This document shows positions 22,850 through 33,177 of a stretch of DNA of 64,000 nt, piece after piece. How positions within the stretch are numbered: position 1 is the first letter of the stretch; the number at the start of each line of letters is the position of its first letter. Both the position numbers and the translations under genes were made by a program. The stretch covers positions 47,700,950-47,764,949 of the forward strand of contig NC_083348.1 in the NCBI RefSeq assembly GCF_019175385.1. The letters run 5' to 3'. A model generated the notes under the pieces. The model did not search any database. It saw only the letters and a list, made by a program, of their open reading frames with translations, and had not been told where the DNA came from. This DNA is from Lycium barbarum. Its lineage: Eukaryota; Streptophyta; Magnoliopsida; Solanales; Solanaceae.

Positions 22850-23640
22850 ACTTCCAAAAATTAGCTGTAAACTGAGTTCCTCTATATGAGATAATAGGTA
22901 CTGGGACACCATGGAGTCGCACTATTTCTTTAACATAAAGCTTTGCATAATCTTCTGCCACATATGTCGTTCTGACTGGTAAGAAATGAGATGACTTCGT
23001 GAGTCTATCCACAATCACCGATATAGAATCATACTTACGTCGAGAACGGGGTAAGCCTGTAATAAAGTCCATGTTAATCACTTCCCACTTCTAAGTTGGA
23101 ATTTCTATAGCCTGCAACAATCCGCCCGGTTTTTGGTGCTTAATTTTCACTTGTTGACAGTTGGGATATTGAGCTACGAATTCCGCTATATCTTTCTTCA
23201 TCCCATTCCACCATTATATAGATTTAAGATCATGGTACATTTTCGTCACTCCAGGGTGGACCGAATAACGGGAACAATGAGCTTCTCTCAATATTTGGTG
23301 GCATAAACCTGCCACATAATCTGCCTCGGCATCGAAGAACTCCGTCTCCTGCAACCTTAAATGATGACTCCTCCTTCTGAGGGAGTATATCTCTGTAATG
23401 CATTAGCATGGAATCTTCGTATTGTCGCTTTTTCGCTTCCACTACTAGCGACGAGACTGCTGAATTCTGAATGGTATTTCCCCTGCTACCTGATTCCACT
23501 ACTCAAACTCCTAGGCTAGCTAACTGCTGGAACTCATGAGCCATTTCTCCTTTCTTTGGTCATACATCTCACAAACTTCCCATGGATCTACATCTAAGGG
23601 CATCAGCCACAACATTTGCCTTTCCAGGGTGATATAGGAT
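22850..23640 (-). pseudogene. Element B integrase N-terminal half
   Basis: This joins, beyond element C, to 9345. Seen in order from the right: the ADAL linker after RNase H, a diverged zinc-finger region around 23240-23330, KKDIAEF and CQQ near 23150-23200, then MDFITGLPRSRRKYDSISVIVDRLTK with the first catalytic Asp and VPIISYRGTQFTANFW, in which the second catalytic Asp (SDRG) has become Tyr. Stops and indels split it into short frames (22809-23081, 23230-23499). It is inactive on several counts even without the insertion of C. Confidence 0.82.
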
Positions 23641-24878
23641 ATCAACATCATAATCTTTTAGCACTTCCAACCACCGTCATTGCGGCAAATTCAACTCTTT
23701 CTACTTGAAGATATACTGAAGGCTCTTATGGTCTGTATAAATATCCACATGGACACCATATAAATAATGTCTCCACATCTTTAATGCATGAATCACTGCA
23801 GCCAATTCTAGATCGTGGGTTGGATAATTTTTCTCATGTTTTCGTAATTACCTTGAAGCATACGCAATCACCTTACCATGTTGCATCAACACACAGCCTA
23901 TGCCAATGCCTGAAGCATCGCAATAAACAGCATATCCTTCCAATCCCTCTGGAAGTGTCAGGACTAGGGTAGAAGTCAACCTATCTTTTAACTCTTGGAA
24001 ACTACATTCACAAGCATCTGTCCATTGAAACTTTGCTGATTTCTTGGTCAGCTTTGTGAGTGGTGCAGAAATAGAAGAAAAACCTTCAACAAATCTCCTG
24101 TAATAACCTGCTAAACCCAGAAAGCTACGAACCTCCGTAGGAGTTGTGGGCCTTGGCCAAGTCTTTACGGCCTCAATCTTTTGGCCATCTACTCGAATAC
24201 CATCGGCTGCAACAATGTGCCCCAAAAATGTCACTGAGTTCAACCAAAACTCACACTTAGAAAATTTGGCGAATAGCTCTCGAGTTTGAAGAACTCTAAG
24301 GACAGTGCGCAAATGATCCGCATGTTCTACCTCGGATCTGGAATACACCAAGATATCATCGATGAATACAACCACAAATAGATCTAGGAAGGGCCTGAAC
24401 ACATTGTTCATCAAATCCATAAATACTGTCGGTGCATTAGTTAGCTCAAATGACATTACCCGGAACTCAAAATGGCCATATCTTGTTCTGAAGGCTTTCT
24501 TAGGGATATCTTTCTCCCTAACTCTCACTTGATGATACCCGGACCTCAAATCTATCTTGGAAAACCATTTGGCACCTTGTAATTGATCAAACAAGTCATC
24601 AATCCTCGGAAGAGGATATTTATTCTTAATCGTCACCTTATTTAATTGTCGATAGTCAATGCACATTCGCAAGGAGCCATCTTTCTTTCGGACAAACAAT
24701 ACGGGTGCTCCCCACGGGGATGAACTAGGCCTAATAAAGCCTTTCTCAAGCAAGTCTTTCAATTGCTCCTTCAACTCTTTCAATTCTGCGGGAGCTATTT
24801 TATAAGGAGGAATAGATATAGGCTTAGTTTCTGGCTACATATCAATAGCAAAATCAATCTCTCGCTCGGGAGGGAGGC
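23641..24878 (-). pseudogene. Element B reverse transcriptase and RNase H
   Basis: The open frame 23848-24783 (311 residues) shows [54 protein letters not shown] (Gly to Glu in SFGLTNAP) and FIDDILVYS with the catalytic Asp pair, then the connection domain [12 protein letters not shown] and the RNase H start [17 protein letters not shown] at about 23848 replaces Gln of the SRQLRKHE motif. RNase H goes on in frame to [11 protein letters not shown] near 23720 with further stops. Upstream, a TAG near 24836 lies in the linker. RT here keeps Tyr at the place where C has a stop. Confidence 0.88.
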
Positions 24879-25838
24879 CTAGAAGTTTTCCGGGAACACA
24901 TCCGGAAACTCATTCACTACGGGAGCTGACTGAAGAGTTGGGGATTCAGCTTCTACATCTTGAACCCGCACTAGATGATAAATGCAACCTTTTGTGATCA
25001 TTTTCCTTGCCTTTAGATAGGAAATAAACCTACATTTTGGTGACGCAGTATTTCCTTTCCACTCTCTAACTGGTTCTCCCGAAAATTGGAAGCGAACCAT
25101 TTTCATTCTACAATCAACATTGGCATAGCAAGAAGCCAACCAATCCATGCCCATAATAACATCGAAATACACCATTTTTAACTCATGCAATTCAATCATA
25201 GTACGATGGTCACAAATCATAACTATACAGTTTCTATATACTTGGCTAGCTATTACCGATTCACCAATGGGTGTAGACACCTCAAAAGGTTTGATCGACT
25301 CCGGTTTGACTCTAAAACGACCCGCAATATATGGAGTAACATATGACAATGTGGAGCCCGAATCTATTAAAGCATATACATCATGAGAAAATACCGATAA
25401 TATACCTGTGACCACATTAGGAGAAGACTCAAGATCTTAGCGTCCAGCCAAAGCATAAATACGGTGCTGAGGACCGCTAGAATTGGGGACTCTCCCTCTG
25501 CCTATACCATGGCCAACTGGCGCATGTGAACCTGGCCCCATAAGGCGTATAGATGATGAAGATCCGGCTACCGACCCTGAAGGCTGGGTCCTACCTCTAC
25601 CACCAACTGAGGGGAAATCACGTATAATATGGCCTGACCGATCACATGAATAGCAAACCTCTGAACCTAATCGGCATGGACCCCAATGTAACTTCCTACA
25701 CTGGGAACATCGTGGCACGGGTGGCCTCGCCTGACTCGAATCACCTCTGAACTGAGATCCCGAAAAGCTCTGACTCGACCCGGAATGAGTGGACCTATCA
25801 AATCTCTGGCCTGACGACCGTGGAGGCGCAGTAGTCAT
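24879..25838 (-). pseudogene. Element B zinc knuckle and aspartic protease
   Basis: One frame with a single nonsense codon (TAA at 25437-25439, in place of Gln of AGRQD). The zinc knuckle reads CYSCDRSGHIIRDF, keeping C-x2-C-x4-H but with Phe where the last Cys belongs. Then come an RGRTQ and GHGIGRGR basic stretch, RIYALAGR and the protease with ALIDSGSTLSYVTP (D-S-G active site), MGMDWLASCYANVDC and RFQFSGEPVREWKG. The frame ends at 24879 after a frameshift in the FPEELPGLP linker. Gag and protease share a frame (24879-26357), which suggests a fused Gag-Pro-Pol. Confidence 0.85.
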
Positions 25839-26775
25839 AGAATGGCCTGAACGCCTAGAAAACTGCTATCTGTGCCCTCCTCTATACTCACTCATCGGAC
25901 CCGAAGATTTAGCCCTCTTGCTATGTCCCCTATCGTGCTCACGCTCACTCCTTTGCTGTCGTAGGCTTTCTTCTAAATTTTGAGCATGGGCCTGAATGCG
26001 TGAAATATCCATATTGTCCTGAAGGGACGCAGTCAAGCACCCATCCATCAAATGTGGCCCCAACCCTTTCACAAATCGGTGCACTCGGTCACCCATATCT
26101 GCTACCATGGCCGAAGCATACCTAGCCAAAGAATTGAAGCGGAGACTATACTCTAAAGCACTCATGCTTCCTTGCCTCAAATTCAAGAACTTATCGGCTC
26201 TAGCTCGCTGAACCTCTGGAGGCAAATAATGTCGGAGGAAAGAATCAACAAATTCTTGCCATACCGGGGGTGGCGCATTGGCTCCCCGTGAAACCATCCA
26301 AACTGTGTACCACTGAACCGCAACATCCCTCAATTTATAGGACACTAACCCCACCAATTTGGTGTCCGAAGTATCAACCGAAGCGTCCTCAAAATTCCAT
26401 CAATAAAATTCTGAGGGTCCTCATGCGGCTTTGATCCAAATAATTCCGTAGGGTTCAAGCTAATGAAGTCATGGGCCCTTGCACTAATAGCCCTATCACT
26501 TTGCCGCTGAGTCTGGGCAGCAACCAATTGAGTAAGCAAATGAATGGCCTCTTTTACATCTTGGCCTGAAGCATCCGGTGGAGGAGCCGGAGGTGCTGGA
26601 GCTGGGGATGAGGCTCCCTAATGCTCCTCAGAAACAGGCACTGACTGGGAGGACTGAGATTGAGCTGCATTATGGGACTCACTTTCCCCTACAACTACTG
26701 GCGGCGCTCTTTCAGCTCGCTTTTCTGCCACTGTCTTGCCCTTTTGGGCTGTCGTACCCTTTCTCTTTACAGGTA
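25839..26775 (-). pseudogene. Element B gag (capsid region)
   Basis: The start codon has become ATA at 26773-26775 (A and C have ATG at this place). A TAG at 26618-26620 interrupts the Pro/Ala-rich N-terminal part, an indel near 26350 shifts the frame, and a TAG at 25866 precedes the zinc knuckle. The capsid motifs are clear: LFGSKPHEDPQNFIDGI, SYKLRDVAVQWYTVW, PPPVWQEFVDSFLRHYLPPE, RQGSMSALEYSLRFNSLARYA and MVADMGDRVHRFVKGLGP. Same family and layout as in C. Confidence 0.86.
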
Positions 26776-26986
26776 TTTCTAAAATACACAACACACCGTT
26801 AAGGAAAAAGGAAGTTCTTATGTCATAGCTCTATCGCACGATCTTATGAAGAAATAAGGTCATTCATTCCTAAAATGCCCGCAGCCTTCTGTTTATAAGT
26901 GTGGCGCGCAACACACCCATAACCAAGACTCTACTGGACACGGCTCGTAGACACACCCTAGGACAGAACTATTCTGATACCACTTT
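26776..26986 (-). other. Element B leader and primer-binding site
   Basis: The PBS at 26971-26982 reads TGGTATCAGAAT on the minus strand, matching the tRNA-iMet complement TGGTATCAGAGC in 10 of 12 bases. The leader blocks match those of A and C. Confidence 0.8.
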
Positions 26987-27433
26987 TGTCACGACACAAC
27001 CGGAGGGCCGTGACAGGCACCCGGTGCTAACCCACCCGGGCACCTCTTATCATACTTTCACATTTACCTCTGGGTGAGCCACATATTAAATCATATTTTC
27101 TATCCATCGATCATACGATTTCCATTGGGTAACAATACAAATATACATATCACCATTAATAGCAATGCGAATAACAATGTACATAAGCCGACGAGGCTAA
27201 CAAAATGACATCCATAATATAGGCCGACAAGGACAAACACATCTAACTATATACACATGTCTACGAGCCTCTAAGGGGAGTATGTCATATCTTATAGGCG
27301 GGATAGGACCCCGCTATGCCCATAAGTTTGTACACAAAAGAATCAATATCAAAAGCTGCGGCTCCGAATGAAATGGAGCTCCGCTATGTAGTCCCTGAGA
27401 ATGTAGCTATGGATCAAGTCTGTCTCCCTGGCC

Positions 27434-27507
27434 ACCGGCGGGCATGACGCAGCGTCCACAAATAAAAGAACGTCAGTACGAAGAATGTACTTAGTATGTA
27501 AAGCATG
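27434..27507 (-). promoter_or_regulatory. Shared LTR block with CAGTAC hairpin, LTR B right
   Basis: CGTCAGTACGAAGAATGTAC then TTAGTATG: the second arm has lost one base pair (GTACTT). Otherwise as in the other LTRs. Confidence 0.55.
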
Positions 27508-28431
27508 ATCAATATCATTATAGAAGCACAATAAGCAACATAGGAAATAACATAAGATGGGAGATGGGAGTATCATCGCCATAAGCACTTACTTGCTTTT
27601 CATAGGGACTTTCCATTGCTAATGCGAGATTGTGTACATACGTCCGTATTCATATCCGTACTTATTTACATTTCGTATCCATAGTCGTATTCATATACAT
27701 ATTCTTACTCGTAGTCGTATAATATTCGTATTCATACTCATATCTATATCATATACATATCCACATCATATACATAGCATTTACGTAGCATACCCGACCA
27801 CGAAGGTTCAGTGTTTCACGTGCCCGACCATGGCTAGGCTCGGTTATCATATATACCTGGCCAACTAAGGCTTCAGGGTTACACATACCTGGCCCTACCA
27901 AGGCTTCAGGGTTATCCGTACCCAACTGCAAAGGAGTGCGCGCGTTACATAAATATATATTCTACCCGGCCTTATAAGCTCGGGGTTCCATAATAGTCAT
28001 ACATAAACACATATACATAATAGCTCGTAAGCATCTGTAACATCATTATTATTATCATCGTCATCATTATTATCATCACCATTATCATCGTCATCATTAT
28101 CGTTATCACTATTATCGCCGTTCATTACATCTAGCTTTATAGGATTACTCGCCATCTGAGAAATCTAGTACAATCGTAACGTATCGAGAATCATGAGCTT
28201 AGTAGCTTTTGAAGATAGAATAATTTCAAGGACATCATAGGCTCATAGAAGAATAGATATTTGGCCAAAGAATCATGCCTTATGAAAAAGGGTCAGCCTT
28301 ACATACCTTTCTGTTCAACTATTTTGTCACTTGCACGTTCTCCTTTAATGCTCATGTTTCTACCTTCATTAGAGTAATACTATCATTAGAAAGTCGATAA
28401 CTTAACATACATGACTAAAGCTAGAGAGAAT

Positions 28432-28457
28432 TTGGACAACATCACCTTTATTTATAC
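28432..28457 (-). promoter_or_regulatory. Putative TATA box and initiator block of LTR B right
   Basis: The minus strand reads GTATAAATAAAGGTGATGTT then GTCC. The TATA box is intact but the downstream block differs from the left copy by a few bases. As the 5' LTR promoter it would have driven element B. Confidence 0.5.
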
Positions 28458-29103
28458 GACTTCCTCCATATCATATATCAACTCCCAAACGTCAATAATT
28501 CATTCACAATCTCATAACAATAGTCCTTATTCATTCACATTATCCATATTTCTCAATTCACTTCCAATTCATCCATAATCATGGTCATAGCACACTATTA
28601 TATCCATCCATATACAATGTCTATCCCAAATGTTCTTAATGTCATTTATAACATGATTATAATCACAACATATCAAGAATCATTACTCAACCCAAACCAT
28701 TACTCAAAAATGACACTATTCCCACATTCATGACCCATTTTCTATCTCCTTCTACATTCCAAGTGTTTTAACTTTCAAATACCTTAAACAACATGGAAAT
28801 ACCATGAATCTTACCTTAGATTTTTTAGGAATAAGCTTTGGATGGAAATACTTCACTTGAGCCAATACCCTTGTTCATCTCCAATGAAATTTCTTGGCTT
28901 GGATGATCTTTAATGAGTTTCTTACACTTGGTTTGCTTAGTTTGATGAAATTGATCATAAATGTCTCTTGTGTTCTTGTAGATGAAGAGTGGAGAGGGTT
29001 TCAAGAAAGTTCTTGAAGTGTTGGATGAAAAATGAAATGAATTAATGACTTGGTCCCTTTTTAATAGCGTGAAATCTGATCTGTCGGGAAAATTATACGA
29101 ACA

Positions 29104-29374
29104 CTTATACGGTCCGTATAAGTGACCGTGAAATCGCCCCTTTAATCACTCGATTTTTTGTCCATTATACGACACTTTATACGGGCCGTATAAGTGACCG
29201 TGAAATTTCCTCTTCCACATCTCGCCTCTGTGACCATTATACGGCACATTATACGGGTCGTATAATTTTATACGGTCCGTATAAGTGACCGTATAATCTC
29301 ACCAGTGAGGGTCTTCACTGTGAAAATCCTGCGGTCCATTATACGGACCGTATAACATTATACGGACCGTATAA
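29104..29374 (-). repeat. TTATACGGNCCGTATAA palindrome array in U3 of LTR B right
   Basis: Perfect palindromes occur at 29104-29122 (19 bp), 29177-29193, 29268-29284, 29339-29355 and 29358-29374. The last two stand side by side, where the partner LTR has one, and the first is single where the partner has two imperfect ones. Copy number has therefore changed since the insertion. Confidence 0.82.
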
Positions 29375-29718
29375 TCAACTGTATAACTCATATTTTCACT
29401 GATCTTGTTCTTGTCACTTGGTTTGATCTCCAATCCTTATGGAACCTTCTTGACATTTGTTTATCACCTCATTAACAATCTAAGGGACGTTATAACTCTT
29501 CTCCAAACATCATTAACTCGTTTCTCGTACTTTCGTTTCGATACCTATCGCATGCCTTGCCCTCTCTTGGCAAACTTTCTTCCCTTATCTCGGATGTCTT
29601 TGAAATCTTAATTAGGGTCATCAAATGTCATTCTTCACTCATTGAAATACTGTATATTTCGTGCTCTTCGTTAGTCTATTCACTGTGCATCAACGGAAAA
29701 AAATTTCGAGGTGTAACA

Positions 29719-30912
29719 GGCTATTTGACTTAACTTTTATCTCGGTCTACTATTTACTTCAAATACCATTGTACTCAATCCTTCTCTGCTTCTTCATTTC
29801 TGAACTTCCTATTACACTCTTATCTTGAGTTTCTAAGTAATTTCTTCCTTAGCGTACTCCCTTTCAATCTTTACTTAGTCATGCACATGACTGACTGGTT
29901 ATGTTTATCATCGAATTTCCATTTCATCTTACCGACCTGCTAGTGTAATATCCCTTTAAGCTGTTTTCCAATTCCTTTATTACCATATTTACATCTTTTA
30001 ACAAGGCCTACTTCTGATCCAATACTTGTCTGTCTCATCTTCCCCCCTTAGGGTGTTAGCCTATTATTCTATATTTAACATCCCATTAGTTCTTCTTTTT
30101 CTTGCAAGTACTTACTCCCAGCGAATCCGAAACCAATCTTAGTCATGACTATTCGTTGTCTAACTTTAGCTGGTCGGTTGCACATATTTGTAACGAGTCA
30201 CATATTCTCGTAAACATACCGATCCTGGATGGGCCTAAGCTTTCATCAAAGGATCTTCATAGTTTCCTTACTGTTCTTCCAATATCACCTTTCTCCTATT
30301 ATTCGCTTTCCATGTCTCATCACTGTGGTGACATTTAGCGCCAATTTTTTATTCTCAGAATCCACCCTGATTGTTAATGTTCCTCCTTCTCTTTGCCACA
30401 TAAACACTCGGTCTTTAGACAAACCTCTTTTAAACTACAAATTCATCTTCTTAATGAAGGGTACATCTTATATCAATTCGCGACTTCCAACTCATTCATC
30501 TACCATTACATAACTAGTTCCTTCAAAGCATCGTTCACATCCTTCATTATCTATTCAGCCTTATATTACTAACTCAATAACCTTGTGACAAGAGAACTTC
30601 TGAAAAAAGAATCTTTCTGTATTTTAGTCCTAATTTCGTCTTACATCCATATAGCCGTATACTCGTACCTCCGTGCAACATCCTTGCCGATATAATTTAT
30701 ATGATAAAAGGCCCTTATCGATATCTAGATTTTTTAACACGCACATCATTCCCCTACCTCTTCTACCCCTTTGTACTTATAAAATATTAGCTTATTTATA
30801 CTCAAGGGTCATGCATAAATATATACTTATCCCTTCCACTTCTTACTTCAACCCTTCCACTTCTTACTTCAAGAAGAAGTTACAACTCCCATCTAATCAT
30901 ACTGATGTCTCA
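29719..30912 (-). other. Unassigned internal stretch of element A between B and the protease
   Basis: This 1.2 kb is rich in C and T on the plus strand with no convincing pol similarity in any frame. The open frames at 30102-30513 and 30673-30990 show no domain I know. A PPT-like TCTTCCCCCCTTAGG lies at about 30041-30056. AACCCTTCCACTTCTTACTT is a short tandem duplication near 30832-30870. It stands where RT to integrase should be, so it either replaced them or is a non-coding region brought in by deletion. Confidence 0.4.
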
Positions 30913-31437
30913 TTAATAAAACACTTTGAAAGGTTTAATCCACTCAAGTTTTGCCCCCGTCCAACCAGCAATATAAGGAGTAACATATAACAATGTAGAA
31001 CTCGGATCAATCCACGTATATACATTATGAAGGAATACTGAAAATATACCTGTGGAAACATCGAGGGAGGACTCAATATCCTGTCGTCCAGCTAGTGCAT
31101 AGATACGGTTTTGAAGGCTGCTCGAACTAGGTGGTCCCACTCTACCTCTACCACGACCTGCTGGCACCTGCGAACCTTGCCCCACAGGGCGTACAGATGA
31201 TGAAGAACCAACTGCTGATCCGGTGGGCTGAGCCTTATCTCTGCCATTCCTCAATGGACAATCACGCATCATATGACCAACTCGACCCCAGGCATAACAA
31301 GCACCTAAACCTAGGCGACACTGTCCAGAATGTGGTCTACCATACTGAGCATACCGGGGTGAAGGTAGTTTCACCCAGCCTGAATCATCCCTATACTGGA
31401 AACCCGAAACTCTAGAGCTCTGGCCCGGTCCTTAATA
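30913..31437 (-). pseudogene. Element A zinc knuckle and protease remnant
   Basis: The open frame shows a knuckle-like CYAWGRVGHMMRDCP, in which the second Cys has become Trp, then basic GRGRGRVGP and RIYALAGRQD. The protease start TWIDPSSTLLYVTP has Ser for Gly at the active site (D-x-G expected), so it is presumably dead. The frame leaves recognisable protease sequence at about 30955 and ends at 30913. Upstream, at about 31437, gag is joined to this part with a deletion of the second half of the capsid. Confidence 0.8.
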
Positions 31438-31993
31438 AACAGGATGATCAAATCTCTTGCCATACTGGGGGAGGTGCATTTGCCCGTCGCGAAGACATCC
31501 AAATGTTGTACCAATGGACGGCCACGTCCCGCAATCTATAAGAAGTCAATTCTATTGACTCAATATCAGAAGCATGCATTATTTGTAGCGTCCTCAGCAT
31601 CTCATCTATAAAGCCCTGCGAGTCTTCATCCAGCTTCGACCTGTAGAATTATGGAGGATTCAGACTAATAAAATCACGAGCTCTTGCACTGGCCGCTCTA
31701 TCACCTTGGCCCGCACCTTGACGCTGGGCCGGAGCGATGACTAAATGGGTTACCAACTGAATAGCCTCTTTTATCTGCTGACCCTCAGTATCTGGTGGAG
31801 AGACTGGGGGTACTGGAGCTGGAGCTGAGGCTCCTTCATGCTCCTCTGAAATGGGTAGAGTTGTAGAGGTCCGAGATGGAACCTCGTTATGGGACTCACC
31901 CTCTTCTATCTCTGCCGGTGGTTCCCGTTCATTCCTTCTTCCAACCACCGTATTGCCCTTTTGGGCCACTAAAGCTTTCCTCTTCATAGGCAT
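31438..31993 (-). pseudogene. Element A gag, N-terminal part
   Basis: The start is the ATG at 31991-31993 (MPMKRK), matching the gag start of C. A basic N-terminus and a Pro/Glu-rich stretch run to a TAA at 31649, which replaces the Glu codon kept in C (NPPEFF). In the same frame the capsid continues with DEDSQGFIDEM, SYRLRDVAVHWYNIW and NAPPPVWQE, and is then cut off by a deletion that removes everything up to the zinc-knuckle linker. Confidence 0.82.
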
Positions 31994-32199
31994 TACTGAA
32001 ATCATAACACACAATTAGAAAAAGCGGAAACCTGATAACATGGCTCTATCGCACGATCTAAGATTAGAAGGAAGGTTAATGGTTCCTAAATGCCCTACAG
32101 CCTCCTGCTTATAAGTGTCGCGCTTCACACGCATAAATAGGACTCTATCGGACACGGCTCGTAGACATACCCTAGGACGAACTGCTCTGATACCACTTT
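31994..32199 (-). other. Element A leader and primer-binding site
   Basis: The PBS at 32184-32195 reads TGGTATCAGAGC on the minus strand, a perfect match to the usual tRNA-iMet complement. It is the best preserved PBS in the window despite A being the oldest of the three. The leader blocks CTCTATCGCACGA and GACACGGCTCGTAGACA match B and C. Confidence 0.85.
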
Positions 32200-32592
32200 T
32201 GTCACGACCCAACCAGAGGGCCATGATAGGTACCCGGAGCTAACACACTGAGCACCTCTAAACATACATCTCATAATCATTTCTGGGTGGGCCACAAAGA
32301 TATCTCATGGGCGTCATACTCGGTAAGGGCACATGTTACAGGATAGTGACACATCTCTACATAATCATCAATAGATTTGCCCATAAACACAAGCCAACAA
32401 GGCTACCATAATATAATACAACAATATGAACTGATAAGGTTATAAAACGTCTAACTGTACACACACATGTCTACGAGCCTCTACATAGAACATAAGTGAG
32501 TATAAGGACTAATACCAATAGACCGCAACTCCGAAGTAAGTGGAGCGCTTCTGAGATTCTGCTGATGAAGCTCCTTTGGGTCAGATCCATCT

Positions 32593-32665
32593 ACCTGCTG
32601 GCATGAATGCAGCGTCCACAAGAATGGACGTCAGTACGAACAGTGTACTGAGTATGTAAGGCGTG
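32593..32665 (-). promoter_or_regulatory. Shared LTR block with CAGTAC/GTACTG hairpin, LTR A right
   Basis: GGACGTCAGTACGAACAGTG then TACTGAGTATG, with GCGTCCACAAG alongside. Same block as in the other LTRs. Confidence 0.6.
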
Positions 32666-33138
32666 AATAACAACATATTAAGAAATGTGGAACATAACAT
32701 GAGATAAAAAGAACCTGTACATCTGATTTCCGCATAAGGCGGATGTCATGCATGCTTAGCTTTCTTTTGAAAAATATTTCCTTATATATATATAAATAAT
32801 AGTGCTGCTGAACGTGCAGCCCGACCCATAAATATTTTATATTGCTGCGGAACGTGCAGCCCGATCCATATATCATATCATTATATATTGCCGTGGAACG
32901 AACGGCCAGATCCATTTATCCATATATCCCGCATCCGGGCATCCCGCGTCTGGGACGATATCATAATATACCAACTGATCAGGTGGTTATGCGTATATAA
33001 CGCCTCACCTTTCCCCATAGCCCATATATATATAAAACAAGCAGCATGCATGAGAGCCCGAATAAAAGCTAGTACTTTATCGGAGTGACGTAAGGTCGAT
33101 AACCTCCGATTTATATTATGGAACAATCATGATCGCTA

Positions 33139-33177
33139 TATCTCACCTTGAAGGAACAATTATTATAAGGTGAGACC
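33139..33177 (-). promoter_or_regulatory. Conserved TCTCACCTT/AAGGTGAGA hairpin, LTR A right
   Basis: Nine-bp inverted arms flank an AT-rich loop. Homologous to the hairpin in E and F. Confidence 0.55.

Larger units (their letters stand above)
5575..29718 (-). mobile_element. Element B: Ty3/gypsy chromovirus inserted in A, split by C
   Basis: In element sense the order is 5' LTR 26987-29718, PBS 26971-26982, leader, gag 25839-26775, zinc knuckle and protease 24879-25838, RT and RNase H 23641-24878, integrase 22850-23640, [element C], integrase end and chromodomain 8493-9345, PPT, and 3' LTR 5575-8289. The domain order PR-RT-RH-INT with a chromodomain-like end defines chromoviral Ty3/gypsy. 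Many nonsense codons and frameshifts leave it inactive. I could not recognise a TSD: the left flank is aactt and the right flank ggcta, and the left LTR terminus is mutated. Confidence 0.85.
26987..29718 (-). mobile_element. Element B 5' LTR
   Basis: The LTR is 2.73 kb, bounded by TGTCACGACAC and GAGGTGTAACA. It pairs with 5575-8289 and keeps the ~55 bp the partner lost near its start. It carries the CAGTAC block (27434-27506), the microsatellite (28042-28122), the TATA block (28432-28457) and the palindrome array (29104-29374). Confidence 0.88.

Noticed and set aside
5570..29723. A TSD for element B (aactt vs ggcta)
   Set aside because: The five-base flanks do not match; with the left LTR end mutated I cannot claim one.
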